A stretch of 64,000 nt of DNA from the NCBI GenBank assembly GCA_029851415.1, contig CM056742.1:77924748-77988747 (forward strand), read 5' to 3'. Under the pieces are notes generated by a model that searched no databases, was not told where the DNA came from, and saw nothing but the letters and a program-made list of their open reading frames with translations. The DNA comes from Eretmocerus hayati. Taxonomy: Eukaryota; Arthropoda; Insecta; Hymenoptera; Aphelinidae. The translations under genes were made by a program, and so were the position numbers. Below are positions 42,212 through 53,782 of this stretch, piece by piece; positions within the stretch are counted from its first letter, which is position 1, and the number at the start of each line of letters is the position of its first letter.

Positions 42212-43098
42212 ATATATACATCTTTTATGCAAATTAACCCTTGACCTGGTGCAGTTACCCGGGTGACTTGCTGTGCCTGCGGTTTCCAAGCGAATGAGCC
42301 ACACGCAATTGCAATTCAATGCAATCTCTCTCTCACAATCCCTCATTTGCATGTCTGGAGGACAAATGAGATGCATATAGCCAGTTTTGACGCGACTGCA
42401 TTTCGAACCCGAGATGCCGAAGCAGCGCTCGGCATCTTGGGTACGAGATGTTACAGAACACCATAGAGCTCCATGTGCTAGCAAGCATCGGTCACTACAG
42501 GCAGATACGCGCTCAGCCTCGCGAGTAATGATGTCTCATTAATTATCTCGCAGGCGAGCGCAGCGTGGGCCGGGGAAAGAAGTCAATCTGATTATCATGC
42601 GATCGCGAGCATTCTCCTTTGGAGAAAGGGGCCACCTCGTAAAGTGTTGCGCATCATGCACTTCAAACGAGCATACTTTTGAATGTGATCAAGATCGTAA
42701 TAATAATATTCTGTGTATAAGCGCAAGCCCCTATACACAGGAGTATCTTTTGAGCAAGAAAGCTTGATGCTTGATACCGGTCAAGGGCACAGTTTCCAGA
42801 GAAAGAATCAGCATATCCATCATGGCTTCGAAGAGAGAGACGATATAGTCTCTCTTTTCTTCAAATATCTTACATGATGCCCGATTCAAATCCACACGAG
42901 AGAGAGACAAAGTATTCCTCCTCAAAATACTCTGCATATCCATCATGGCCACAGAGGAGCAATGTATTCCCTTCCGAATGCTATGTCTACAACATCCGAC
43001 GGCAATTCACAATAAACTCACCGTTGACTATTTATTTTTTAAAAATATTGATTATGTATTTAATATGATTATTGGGTACATCAATAGGTTTTCGTACA
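42212..43098. other. Subterminal non-coding region of Polinton 2
   Basis: 42240-42300 aligns with the inner TIR of copy 1 (GGGTGACTTGCTGTGCC versus GGTGACTTGCCCTGGCC). Short repeats with CATATCCATCATGGC lie at about 42812 and 42934, conserved with copy 1. No gene supported. Confidence 0.5.
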
Positions 43099-44056
43099 TC
43101 ATTCGGTATCAGCATCGTTGCCACTATCGATGGACAATAATTGCATATTACTCTGTATATTGTGCATAAATTCAACATCATTTTTCACGATTAAAATTTC
43201 AAAAAAATTGTCTCCACATGCACATCTCAATCCGTAAGTGAGAGATAAGCCTGGTGGCAATAGTGGCATAACTTGTATTACAAAAATAGGAGGGCTCCCG
43301 ATATAGTCTTCCGTCTCCGGATAAAAGCTACTTTCCTCATGCTCAATAATGGAGTATGTCACGGTCTGTGAAGATTTTATCGTGTGAGATGACAACTCTA
43401 CGGCGCATGGTGTGATTAAACTCACGTGCCTGAATGCACATTCCGTGTGGTAAATCACGAGCTCTTCGTCGTAAAGGATTTCACTGACTCTGATTTGTCG
43501 GAGTACATTAACATGGTGATTCATTCTAAGCAGTAAGCCGGGACATATGTATTCTCTTGTGCCGATCTAGATGAATGAAATGGGTATATTCTCTTCTGTT
43601 TCCATCAAAAAATATTTAAAAGTAGAACTCACGATGCCACAATGTTGACAAAAGACTGGCGCATTCATATACCCTGATTCAGGCATGAGGAATGTACCAC
43701 CACCCTTTTCACGACTCAATCCAACCGTCCTCATTAATGTCGGATCTCGAAATACTGTGATGTCGAAGGTCTTTTGGACAAATTTTGGAAAATTAGTTTT
43801 TTTGACGCGATTGATGAGTTGACTAATGAGAATGGAAAGTTTACCTCAAGACACTGTATACACTCGAACCGTTCATCTAAGAACGATTTTTCCACAATGC
43901 CCCAGTTGTACTCTGAAACGGCGACATATTCGTTTTCCATCCGCCAGTCCGGATTGCGTTGACCCTCTAGTCTATGATGCATGACCCATCTACCTAATTC
44001 AACGATTTCTTCTCTCGCTATTCCGCTTCGGGGTGGGAGTCCCATTCTCCCAACAT
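43099..44056 (-). CDS. Unknown multi-exon zinc-ribbon-like protein, copy 2
   Basis: Exons on the minus strand: 44056-43845, 43770-43633, 43566-43426, 43365-43099. All donors are GT (GAG-GTAAAC, ATC-GTGAGT, CAC-GTGAGT) and internal exon lengths equal those of copy 1. Motifs DVGRMGLP, VGLSREKGGGTFLMPESGY, FCQHCG, YICPGL and EHEESSFYPET are shared with copy 1. No stop within these exons, so this copy may still encode the protein. Function unknown; the paired Cys suggest a metal site. Confidence 0.62.
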
Positions 44057-44304
44057 CTGCAATAATAATATACACTTGATCACTTGTTTCACAAAGTTTT
44101 GCACACACTAGTACACCTTCTCTCATTCATGAAGCATTTCACGACGTCTTGCGAACGATGGGCGGGACATTTCCTCTGCTTTTTTTTTCAAATCAATACC
44201 GCACGCTCACGCAAAAAAATCAGCGCGATGTCATCTCTGCGTACAGTGGTGAGGTACTGACCAGATCTATTCTTTTTTCCACTCAACAGACCCCCATGCA
44301 TACC

Positions 44305-44592
44305 TTATACCCAGCTCCCGCATGTCAAGCTGATGGAAATCAATCTTCCAATTGCCCAAGATGAATCTTGTTTAGCGTCGGAATAGGCTTCCATGGTCCA
44401 CGTGTCACTGGTGCCTGTTTGTATTGTCCCATCAAACGATGCAATTGTGGTGCATTGGAGCTGGTTGCTCTCAGCATCTTCTCTCTTGAGCCTCTTTGGT
44501 AACCAAGCATACTTGATGCCACCCGACGGGAACCTTCGCTGCGCGATCACATCTATCTTCTCACCTGCGTAAAGTGCGGCTAGTCTCAACAT
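44305..44592 (-). CDS. Short ORF homologous to 4358-4733
   Basis: 95 codons, MLRLAALYAGEKIDV..., with SNQLQCTTI and TWTMEAYS shared with copy 1. It ends in TAA directly at a conserved AAG-GTATGC donor-like site. Either a small separate gene or the first exon of the neighbour. Confidence 0.4.
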   Translation of the reverse strand: MLRLAALYAGEKIDVIAQRRFPSGGIKYAWLPKRLKREDAESNQLQCTTIASFDGTIQTGTSDTWTMEAYSDAKQDSSWAIGRLISISLTCGSWV

Positions 44593-44952
44593 GGTTCTGA
44601 ACGACTGATGTTTTTATTCCTCTCATCATTCGAACAGAACCATGTATGAGTTTGTCACCGATTAATTCGAGCAGAACACTCTTCTTTTCTCGATCACGTT
44701 GTGATTTAGGCATATCTTCTTCAATCATTACACAGTGCATTTAATATACCATGGGAAGAATTAAATGTTCAGAGTAATAATGGACACAGACAGCATTCTT
44801 CATCTTCTTTTTCTTCTTCCTCCAATTCTCAAACTTTCGGTGAAATCAACCATCTTCCTTCCATACCTTCTAGATGATTTCTATAATTCTGACTCAATAG
44901 ATAGATAGATAGATTTCTATAATTCTGACTCAATAGATAGATCTTCCAAGAG

Positions 44953-45120
44953 TATAAAAGCCAGCACGGTTTCGAGAGTGTGGTGTTTACGCCTGTCGTA
45001 TGCCCCATATCTCATCTCGTTGATTTGCTATGTTCCCCTTCAATCCACCACGCACTTCTTCGATTTTGGATAACACTGAAGAAGTGCGTGGTAGATCAGA
45101 CGGGTCACAGCTGGTTTTAT
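44953..45120 (+). ncRNA. Candidate TATA-driven hairpin RNA, copy 2
   Basis: TATAAAAG at 44953-44960 on the plus strand is followed by the CTCGTTGATTTG block (45017-45028) and a perfect 14-bp stem: 45048-45061 with 45078-45091. After the hairpin, AGACGGGTCACAGCTGGTTTTATT matches copy 1. Upstream, CTGACTCAATAGATAG is present twice (44889-44904, 44925-44940); TGACTCA is an AP-1-type site. Copy 1 keeps the hairpin with compensating changes but lacks the TATA box. Confidence 0.5.
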
Positions 45121-45447
45121 TTTCTCTCTCTTATATTACACAGTGATATTTTTACAATATTAATTGTTTAAACAATTGATAGTAAACACTGATTCCATGA
45201 CTAGAATAACTCTGATATATATCTCAGATATACGTGTCATCCTACACTGATACATATATTATCCATAGAAGATACATCAAATTTATAACTCTAAAACGGA
45301 TACAAATTATTTCCATCACCCGTATGAACTTATTCCACCTTCCATAAGCGATACATAAGATTTATAATTCTAATACTATCATCCGTCACCAATATAGTCG
45401 TACTCTTCCCGTCTTAACTTAATTTTCATGTTGTATAGTATGTCGTC

Positions 45448-46528
45448 CAAGCAGTTTGCAATTATGCTGTGTTCCGCAGCACCATCTCTATTACTGTCTC
45501 TTAAAAATTGAATTACTTGCAATTTATCATCAAGCTGTATTTTTTTTCTCTCGCACTCTTCTCAATGAATTTTCGCAGCGATTTGAAAGTCTTGGACAGA
45601 TTCAAGTCCAAGACGATGAACTCGATATACTTCATTTCTACAAAACTGTCAACGACGGTCATACTCAAAATATTGTCTAGGGTCGAATAGATCTCATTGT
45701 TCTCGTGTGTCAAGGTGATTCTGTTATAATACATCCTTTTTCCATAATACATAGTAATATTCGAACCAATATCGCAGCCTGACAATATATTTTGTTAACA
45801 ATCGTCGTCATTTTTCAAATTAGAAGGTGCTCGACAAGCTTCCCCCACGAAATTTTATTCAAAGCCAGTTTTTTTCGACCATTTCTCAAATATATTTGAA
45901 ATATTGATTTACAGTCATTCGTGTTCATTGTTACCTCAATCCTCAGTGTTTGACGACAAGTTCTGAGCAACTCGCTCACATGTTTCATCTCCTCTTTGCT
46001 ATACAGTCAAACGGAATGGAAACATAGTGAAACATTAGTTTACACACACAAGCGCGCTCACTGCCGACTCTGTGTACATAAATATGTGATCTACCTAGTT
46101 TGAATGGTGATAGATGATGTATTTTCAATGTGTTGAGTTTCCCTTTGCTCGTCTTCGGACTCCGATATATAGCCCTCGCTGTCCCCCACTGCCTCTTCTT
46201 CTTCTCCCTTATTGTTACCTGTCGATATTCTCGGCGATTGGGTCGGTGGCGTCAGAACGTCTGAGGAAGATAATCTTCTCTTCCGTGATGGTGATGCACC
46301 GACGTTCGCCACGAGCGAGTATTGCGACAGCAACCCTGATGGCCCTGGATGCTGTGTTGTTGCTGAATTGAGAGACATAGATATAGGTATATTCCTACCC
46401 CTGCATTCACTGTTCCACACGCATTGAGCCAGGGACACGGCCGGTGGGCATGGTGGTATATTGGCCGGGGGTATCTCACTCGGTGCTGAAATCCAACTGC
46501 CTGATTTTCCAGACGATATATTTATGAA
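45448..46528 (-). pseudogene. Unknown gene B, copy 2, broken
   Basis: Exon 1 from 46528 (directly after the TAA of the OB-fold-like gene, same frame) to 46095, with SPSRKRRLSSSDV and PPTQSPR; intron 45999-46094 (donor CTAG-GTAGAT, acceptor CTGTATAG); exon 2 from 45998, starting KEEMKHVSEL. A frameshift near 45825 and a stop just after it break the C-terminal half, which continues as GSNITMYYGKRMYY. The intron position equals that in copy 1. Confidence 0.6.
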
Positions 46529-46954
46529 TTAATCTTGCTGTTTTGAGGTGGATGCGCACGTAGCCGGCTCAGCGCCCTCTTGTCTATCCTCCTCCTCGCT
46601 CTCGCTTGAACCCGACTCTTCCTCGAGCGTGTCGTGAAACTTTATTCTGTTGTACTTGCCGATAGGGCAAAACCTGCAGTACGTCGTGCCACCCTTTTTA
46701 TTCAATCTCTGCAAGTCATGATCCCTTTCTTCAAATATCGAGTCCAGAGTACACTTTGGTACGTAAGTTGAGAATTTTTTACTCTTTTTCGTTTTTCCGT
46801 CACTTGGTTCGCATAGAGTTAGAACGAGACAGTCGTCCCATCCACTATCCACTATCTTTGCAGCCAAAACGCGATAACATATTTTTTTATCGAGGGTATT
46901 GAGTTTTACAGTTCGCGCAAATTTTGCCGCCCGATTCACACTTTGCCACGACAT
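46529..46954 (-). CDS. Small OB-fold-like protein, copy 2, 141 aa
   Basis: Intact, MSWQSVNRAAKFARTVKL..., with VDSGWDDCLVLTLCEPS, KCTLDSIF and GGTTYCRFCPIGKYNRIKF. It is among the best-conserved proteins between the two Polintons, which suggests an essential role such as binding replication intermediates (inferred). The Ser/Glu-rich C-terminus precedes a TAA that is in frame with gene B. Confidence 0.65.
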   Translation of the reverse strand: MSWQSVNRAAKFARTVKLNTLDKKICYRVLAAKIVDSGWDDCLVLTLCEPSDGKTKKSKKFSTYVPKCTLDSIFEERDHDLQRLNKKGGTTYCRFCPIGKYNRIKFHDTLEEESGSSESEEEDRQEGAEPATCASTSKQQD

Positions 46955-47593
46955 CGTGGATTATGTGGCAGTCATTCCCATGACTTCATATAACCCTCAT
47001 GATACAGGAAAGTGGGGATGATTTGGGCAGACGCAACAATTGCTCCCACTGTAACTCTGCCGTGAGCGATCGGTGGGACAAATCAAGGTCTATCTAATGA
47101 ATTTCATTTCCTGAGATACATGCCAAAGAGGAGAAAAATCAACGTTTTGGGATGCTGCGCGATTCACTGCAGACGCCTCATGTTATAATATGCAAAATAA
47201 CCACTCAGGCTTGTGCATAATTGTTGACGGAGATCATCAAAATTCGAAAAATTCTAATGCACTAACAAGAATTTTGATGAGAAGAATCCAACGATATTCT
47301 GAATCCAATATTTTTCCGTTTTACTCTAATGTCGAGGAGCTCTCGAATAAATCCGGGAGCCTCGAATGCCTCTCTATATGAGACAAAAAATCGAGCAGTT
47401 CAAAGCCAATATGAGCGCTCGCCAGGATTTTGTATACCCATGTGCGTTCATGGAGATGCTTCCTTGAGTCTGTATTATAATTTTTAGCTTTTTTCATATG
47501 AGTAGGATCGGATTGAATGTTAATAATTCCATCCGCCTCACAAGTTGTTGAATTACCAAAATTCATTCATTAGAAATCTGATTCACGAAATAT

Positions 47594-48560
47594 TTAGACT
47601 AGATCCGTCTTGCGTATCCAACTATTTTGTTTCTTCGGTGAGCCTAGCCATTCAATGAGAACTTGATCACCTTTGCGTTTCAAGATCTCCTCAACGAGAG
47701 AGACGCTCAGGTCTCTCACGGAAGCGAGCTCTTGCTCGTAAAATGTCCCTGCTATTCGTGCGCCGTCGCTATCTTGGAGTAAATAGTAGACTGGGTTTGT
47801 ATTTTGCACTCAAATTACTTTGAATATCTCTGTGTCTCAATTGCCCGTGTAAGATTTATCGAATATTGATTTATTTTTAGATCCTCTCACATCGTCACTC
47901 AGTTTGAATTTGTGTTTTTGAACAGCATCCCTTCTACAGTATACTGTGGATAGGAGCTTTGAGACAATATTTCTTTATTTTGAAGATTTTTTCTAGACGT
48001 CGAAAGGTTTCATGCCAATGGTTCGATGGATCGTGTGTTCATTATACACATCCAGCACGTCTGGTAATACATCAATCCATTTGTATGATCCGCGCAGCGG
48101 GAAAATTTTGAACAATTTTTCTTCCAAACTCCGGATCATTCTCTCTGCGAAATACGCTTCATTCAAACTATACGTGGAATAGAAGTTGATACCGTTCTTC
48201 TCGACTAGATTCAAAAAGTCCTTGTTATAAAATTCCTTACCCTTGTCAGCTTGCAAATTTTTAGGCACCCGGTTTGCTCTTCTAAGTATATTCTGAAAGG
48301 CTTTTGTAACATCTGGACCAGATTTGGATCTGAGAGACTCTGCCCAAGCGTGTTTGGAGAACGCATCTATAACAACTTAGATATATTTGTAATTTCTATT
48401 CACTTTTGCGTACTGAATCATAACAGCCAAATCCATGTGCGTTCATCTACATCTCTCAGTTTAACCCGTCGGCGAAGAAAATTTCGTCTAGCTGGTGCGT
48501 TCCGCTCTCGCACAAGTTGAATCTTTTCTGGGCTGTACTCATTCATTCTCTTTCGCTAAC
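47594..48560 (-). pseudogene. Integrase, copy 2, disrupted
   Basis: Begins MNEYSPEKIQL with an RRNFLRRRVKL basic segment (about 48546-48450). A short deletion at about 48440 shifts the frame at the first catalytic Asp region, a stop falls in the KYI..VV segment (about 48378), and further breaks follow near 47993 and 47809. LQADKGKEFYN with the second Asp and AERMIRSLE with the Glu are preserved, as is the chromodomain tail (47594-47809). Confidence 0.82.
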
Positions 48561-48852
48561 TGTCTCTCCCGCCATTGTTGCAAATCGATTATTTTGATTC
48601 TATTATCTTTGAGATTTTCCGTAGCTCTTTGAAGCCCATTTCGTATATTTGCTTAATTTTTTTCGTGATCAAGACCTCTTTCTCAAAATTTTGCATCAAT
48701 CTCGCCCACAATTTCCTGAAATTGCTCATGCAAAATTTCCACTTTCAGCGCAATTTCACCGAGCTCGAGTCTGTGATTTGTCAAAGATGTCTCGTTGGAA
48801 ATACCAACGCCCACGCCTGTGGAACCCCCAAACTCATCTACATTCATTTTGC
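48548..48852 (-). pseudogene. Coiled-coil protein, copy 2, with stops
   Basis: Starts MNVDEFGGSTGVGVGI as in copy 1, then heptad-like charged sequence with two in-frame stops (after DAKF and EKN). A TATAAGAG box is at the matching upstream position (about 48888). Its end overlaps the integrase start. Confidence 0.5.
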
Positions 48853-48968
48853 CACTGACATTAATCAGACGAGCTCTACCCTCTTATACTCTTCTCGTAA
48901 GAATAGAGAAGGACGATCGGGGAGTGAGGATCTGACATTATACATTACATATTTCTAATCCGAGTAAT

Positions 48969-49530
48969 TTATTGAACTGAGCTAGACATCATATTATACT
49001 TAAGATGAACCATGAACTGTACACCTCTCAAAGTACACTTATATTGCGTATTGTCGTGATACGGACATTCTGAATATTCATAGTCATCTGCATAGTAATT
49101 CATCAGGTCGATGTTGTGCTCGCCGAATATAATTCTTATGATAAAATTCGGATTATTCACGAAAAACGCTGGCAAGATGCCTGTCAGCCACCGCTTTTTC
49201 ACTTCTGAAGAGACGTAGGCACATGTTGCTCTAGTCGTCGACCAAGCTTCTTCGGAAATTCTCCTAATCAGTTTAGTGTTCGAGAACCAAGGTTGATTTC
49301 CTTCGCTCCATTTCAAATTATGTTCATAATTAGTTGCGTAGCGCACCCTCCGCGAATCTCTCCATGATAAGTCTGCAAATTCGAATGGTGGGGCGGATTA
49401 ATAACGGGCTAGCCCACCCCCATCACCATCGCGATACCGAACATAATCGAGTACAGCAGCTTCCTTCACCACAAAAGTTTCACCACCGACGACAAATCCT
49501 CCCAAATCGATGAATATGCTGTTTGGCGGT
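48969..49530 (-). pseudogene. Exonuclease-like protein, copy 2, truncated
   Basis: The N-terminal D-x-E region here reads FIDLGGF, losing the Glu, and a TAA interrupts before the FEFADLSWRDS segment (about 49398). The C-terminal part (YSECPYHDN, CTLRGVQF) is intact. A deletion at about 49530-49545 fuses it to the truncated capsid gene. Confidence 0.6.
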
Positions 49531-49539
49531 GTTCTTTTT

Positions 49540-50469
49540 CGACACTCATTCGATATTCAGTGATTCGTATGGGTAGATTTCTGAATTCAGGAAGAGTTTC
49601 ACGTTTGAAAATTAGCAATGATCAAAACGTGTTGTGTATGCTTTTTTATTACTCTTGCGTTGAGTTTGGAGGGCTAGTATCACATATCTCGGCTTTTCTA
49701 ACTGATTCGTGGATTTGACTGCCCAAACATGCTTGTCTGCCTCTTGAAGCATGGGTAGCTCAATGAGCTCCCAGCACCTAAAATAAATTGGTACAAACGC
49801 GTCCCGTTCTACTATTTTGAGCATACTCAACTTCACTATATCGTTGAGAATGATGTGTGGAACACACCACTGCAATCTAGATAACGTCACGGTAGGATTG
49901 CAAGTATCTTTTGTGACGACAAAACAATTATCGTCCGACTTGGCTCTAATCGATATTAACTTGAGCTTTGCATTAATGATGATTCTCCTATAATCTTCGC
50001 AAAACCCTAGAAGTCTATGCAAGGGTTAACAGAAATTAAATTTGTGAGCCGGCGTTATTGTGAAATTACTCGTATCCCAGCCACCACTCGACGCAGAGCC
50101 TTCTTCTTGGGGTGAGAGCGACAAGGAATACTTGAGAGTTGACGTTATACCAACATTTTTGATCCCATCAATCTCAACACCATTTAGTTCGAGTCGAATT
50201 TCGTCGAATGAATATGAGACAGAATTATTGACGGCCACAATGTGGTCGTCATTCTCGAAATTTATCGTACCCTCGATGTAGAGGTAACTTTGGCTCGGCA
50301 ATAAGTATAAATCGTTTGAATTTATCACGATTCTAATTTCATCGTTCAAATGGAAATTCATGAGATTGTAAGGTGAATAAAATCTTACATCTGTCTTTCT
50401 GATGCTCTCATCTATTTGGGGTCTTGCGAGAATATCAAGTGGGTTTCCAGCTAGTGCCATTGTTGCCAT
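49540..50469 (-). pseudogene. Major capsid protein, copy 2, truncated
   Basis: MATMALAGNPLDI start, DEIRIVINSNDLYLLPSQSYLYIEG retained. A TAA at 50026-50028 and another after TRFDH (about 49612) interrupt it, and the C-terminal ~110 residues are deleted along with the start of the neighbouring gene. Confidence 0.85.
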
Positions 50470-50619
50470 TTTTACGAACCATGAACCCAAGTGAACGCAA
50501 AAATGATACTTTGCGCTGACTGAGGATACTGCCCTTTCTTGTGCACGCACGATATTTCGCTCTAGACTGATTTCGTTTGCGAATGAGTGCCTGTGGCAGG
50601 TGAGCTGCGTTATATATGA

Positions 50620-51709
50620 TCATTCCCTCCCCTTTTTCTTCAGATGAATGTTCAATGTAATTTCTTGCTCACGAAAATTCGCAACGTCCCCGCTCAAATC
50701 ACAGATCGATACAACGATGTTCTGTATAGTACTAACTCGAACTGGAAGATATATTACGAGTGGAGGAACTATAGTTATTTTGTAGCCAACAGGTACTGAC
50801 GGCGAAAATGAGTGAAGTGTGTGGATCTCTTGCCCATTCAAGTACGAGTCGGTAACAATATCACAGTCTACTCGTATGACATCAGTTTTAATGATATCCA
50901 CCGGGTTAGTGGACTTATGCCACTGCATGAATTTCGAAACTGTACCAAGTTCTGATTTCCTACAAAATCCGAGCAATGCTCCTGTGTTATTGGTCTTGGA
51001 AAAATCAATGTCGAAATGACTAAATATCTCTGTTTCCAACGTGTTTCTGTTCCCTCTGATAACAATTGGGTATTTTTTCTCTTTTCCGACGAGTTTGGGC
51101 TCATTTGCACCCACTACTACAACGCCGCTACTTACAGTGATTTCCGAACGCAACCATTCTCCAATATCACTTACAAGGGGAGCACTTGACTTCCGGATCA
51201 CCAATCTTCCCCAAAATTTTTTTACAGTTTGGTATCACCTAGAATATGAAGAATCCAGAGTAACTCCGTCAAATGGGCCTTGTGTTTAGAGCTACAAGCA
51301 AAAACATTAGCATTGCGAGTATATCTATATATATATCATTCTTTTACATGGGCCTATATGGGAAATGCTATTGTCATACGCTGTAGCTCTAAACAGAAGG
51401 CCCATTTGACGGAGTTACTCTGGATTCTTCATATCCTAGGTAATTCCAAACTATAAAAAAATTTTAGGGAAGATTGGCGACCCGGAAGTTAAGTGCTCTC
51501 CGTGTTAGTTCATAAGAACCGATTGGGATCTCCAACACTTGACCATTCCCGTAATAAATTTTATTACTGCTCGCGTCGATGTTTGGAATGGAATTGTATG
51601 TGCTGAAATTAATTAAACCTAATTCGTAGTTCTGACCGTCCTCTATAGTGGCATAAACGGGGTTTTCAAGAATTGATGATTGACCCGATAACATGTAGAG
51701 GTTCGACAT
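50620..51709 (-). pseudogene. Minor capsid (penton-like) protein, copy 2, split by a MITE
   Basis: N-terminus 51709-51508 (MSNLYMLSGQSSILEN...YELGLINFSTYNSIPNID, IPIGSYEL); C-terminus 51170-50620 (LGFCRKSE, PVGYKITIVPP). The family A MITE at 51174-51504, with its TTA duplication, separates them. No other stop is seen, so the gene was open when the MITE landed. Confidence 0.85.
51174..51504 (+). mobile_element. MITE family A, intact copy in the penton gene
   Basis: 331 bp, ends CAAGGGGAGCAC and GTGCTCTCCGTG, flanked by TTA (51171-51173 and 51505-51507). Contains GAATATGAAGAATCC, the site type into which Polinton 1 inserted in another copy. Confidence 0.85.
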
Positions 51710-51739
51710 GACTGATTACTATGAGACGTTATTCCCGTA

Positions 51740-52067
51740 TTTATTCATTTTGCTTGAGGAATTTGAGGCATGATTGACCACAGTTACTCTGTCGATAGGT
51801 TTGTTATTGACCTCGATTGTACTCTATTTGACAATTTGGATCATTTTTTCTGGAATATTGAACCAGCTCGTGGAATGGTTTTAAATATCCAAACGAGTCA
51901 TAGTAGTCAATATGTCTGCTTCGCTTTTTCACTGCTTCCCAATGAGTACCCTTACCATTCCCGTATGAATTAACGATGAAGCTCTCGTTGAGTCGTGCAG
52001 GAGGTTTGGGCAAGCTTGTGCTCGTGAATACTCCTCTGAAATATGGAATATTTCTTACCAACTTCAC
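51740..52067 (-). pseudogene. Adenain-like protease, copy 2, with a stop
   Basis: One frame contains RGVFTSTSLPKPPARL, GTHWEAV (His), YYDSFGY (Asp) and, after a TAA at about 51804, SNCGQSCLKFL (Gln/Cys region). The stop removes the nucleophile. The N-terminus overlaps the PLA2 gene end. Confidence 0.75.
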
Positions 52068-52708
52068 AATTTTAGCGCACTCGTTCCCATCATTTTTTTC
52101 CTCTTCTTCTTCTCGCGGGCCGGCTTTTTTGAAGCACCTCCTCTCCCGTACGGATTCAGATACAACCCCTCGCCCTCAAGAGTTTTGTTATGACGTATCA
52201 TCTCAGCTAATTTTTCATTTTTAGTGCAAACGGTCCTGGCAGATTTGATAGTGGCGAGCGCAGGTACAAGAAATCCACCGCGTTTTGCAAGTAATAATTT
52301 GCACAGCGGTTGTTCGCGCGAGCTTCGATTCTCATTTTTCCCTCTCTTCACCTTCTTCTTCTTACCCATACCCATACCAAACTTTTGTTTGGCTCTCATC
52401 GCACTAGCTACACCAGTGGCCGCAAGTTTTTCGAGGAATGGAGTGCTCTTGCTTGTCGCACGTTGCTCAGCAGCAATTTGAAGTTCCAAATCAGCTTTGT
52501 GACGCTTTGCAAGGTCTTTTTCGCGATGATATGCTATATCATGAGTTAAACAGGCCTGGTCAAGAGGATTTATAGCCTTGTCTCCCCGGGCTAATCTCCG
52601 CTGGAGCTTTGTTCCAGGACCGCAAAAATTATAGCCGGGCAAATGGAGCTCAAAGGGCAGGCTATTAATAAGTCGGTTAACGAGTCCTTTGCCTCTAGCA
52701 GATGACAT
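52064..52708 (-). CDS. PLA2-domain virion protein, copy 2, 214 aa
   Basis: Intact. YNFCGPGTKL and HDIAY form the phospholipase A2 calcium loop and catalytic pair; a basic KKKKVKRGK run and KRGGFLVPALA...GLYLNP follow. The C-terminus is longer and Lys-rich (KKKRKK) compared with copy 1, and the Gly/Ala segment after FLVPALA is shorter. Divergent from the ATPase across a TATA box at 52777-52784. Confidence 0.82.
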   Translation of the reverse strand: MSSARGKGLVNRLINSLPFELHLPGYNFCGPGTKLQRRLARGDKAINPLDQACLTHDIAYHREKDLAKRHKADLELQIAAEQRATSKSTPFLEKLAATGVASAMRAKQKFGMGMGKKKKVKRGKNENRSSREQPLCKLLLAKRGGFLVPALATIKSARTVCTKNEKLAEMIRHNKTLEGEGLYLNPYGRGGASKKPAREKKKRKKMMGTSALKL

Positions 52709-52776
52709 CGAAATTGCACATGTCACTGACCAGAGGTACGATCGAAAACTGAGGAGAGAGCGCGCCCGAATAGGGT

Positions 52777-52784
52777 ATTTATAC
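52777..52784. promoter_or_regulatory. Shared TATA element, copy 2
   Basis: TATTTATA / TATAAATA between the divergent PLA2 gene (ATG 52708) and ATPase (ATG 52835), conserved in sequence and spacing with 12626-12633. Confidence 0.6.
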
Positions 52785-52834
52785 CCCCTGACATGTCGAA
52801 ATAAGCCTAGTCGAGGCCACAATCCTACGCAACT

Positions 52835-53614
52835 ATGAGATTTGTCAAGCAGAGCGATGCATATTCCATTCCGAATCATCTCATCCTACCGACAGGAGAA
52901 TCAGAAGAGAGAAAACGTCATGGAAAACTCTTGCCGAACGCCATTCGCTGTTTGATCTACGGTTCATCAGGATCAGGTAAAACGAATCTATTGTTGGATC
53001 TCATCATTAGCCCAAATGGACTCACTTTTGATAATGTGTATATCTATTCTCAATCACTCAACCAACCAAGATATCAATATTTGGAGAGAATCATGAGCAA
53101 CTTGGCCGATGACGGGATAAATTACTACACTTTCACAAATAATACTGAGATAATGCAGCCTAGCAAGGCTCGGCCAGACTCCATATTCATTTTTGATGAC
53201 GTTTCTTGTCAAAATCAGCGAATCGTAGCCTCATTTTTCTCTATGGGTAGGCATGCAAGAGTCGATTCTTTCCTTTTAGCGCAGTCCTGCGCATGCGTCC
53301 CAAAGCTTCTGGTTCGAGACAACGCAAATATGTTGATGTTATTCAGTCAAAATGAGGGTAATCTGAGACACATTTATCGAAACCATGTCAACTCTGACAT
53401 GAATTTCGATCAGTTTAAAAGAACTTTTTCAGCGTGTTGGCATTTTAAAAACGGATTTCTCACGATTGTCAAGGACAATCCTTTAAATGAGGGTAGATAT
53501 CGCCGGGGTTTCAATGAATACATCATCATTTGGAGTCGCCAGTCGCACATGAGACGTCATTATGGCAAGAGTGAAAAACAAGCCCATCAAACGTGTGATT
53601 CGGAGACGGAGTGA
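52835..53614 (+). CDS. Packaging ATPase, copy 2, intact, 259 aa
   Basis: FtsK/HerA-type genome packaging motor. Walker A GSSGSGKTNLL at residues ~47-57; Walker B-like hydrophobic run FIFDDVSC at ~120; then SFFSMGRHARVDSF and a sensor-like AQSCACVPK segment. C-terminus RHIYRNHVNSDMNF and GRYRRG. The full frame is open, in contrast to copy 1. Its last ~50 nt overlap the start of the next gene (53562). Confidence 0.9.
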   Translation: MRFVKQSDAYSIPNHLILPTGESEERKRHGKLLPNAIRCLIYGSSGSGKTNLLLDLIISPNGLTFDNVYIYSQSLNQPRYQYLERIMSNLADDGINYYTFTNNTEIMQPSKARPDSIFIFDDVSCQNQRIVASFFSMGRHARVDSFLLAQSCACVPKLLVRDNANMLMLFSQNEGNLRHIYRNHVNSDMNFDQFKRTFSACWHFKNGFLTIVKDNPLNEGRYRRGFNEYIIIWSRQSHMRRHYGKSEKQAHQTCDSETE

Positions 53615-53679
53615 TGATAGTAGGAAGAGGAAGAAGAAAAAGATGGGGAATGAGATCAAGATGGACAAAGATCTGAGAA

Positions 53680-53694
53680 ATGAGAGTATGAAAC
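53680..53694. repeat. 15-bp target duplication of the Penelope element, left
   Basis: ATGAGAGTATGAAAC, repeated exactly at 56698-56712 on the other side of the insertion. Confidence 0.85.
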
Positions 53695-53782
53695 TATACG
53701 AGTTGAATATTTGGTCTCGTCGATCTTGAAGGACGGTGGGGAACTAGATGAATTCCCAAATTTTCATGATGAAAATTTTATT

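Noticed and set aside
41972..42484. 170-codon minus-strand ORF spanning the left end of Polinton 2
   Set aside because: It crosses the element boundary and its TIR palindrome; no homologous frame in copy 1.
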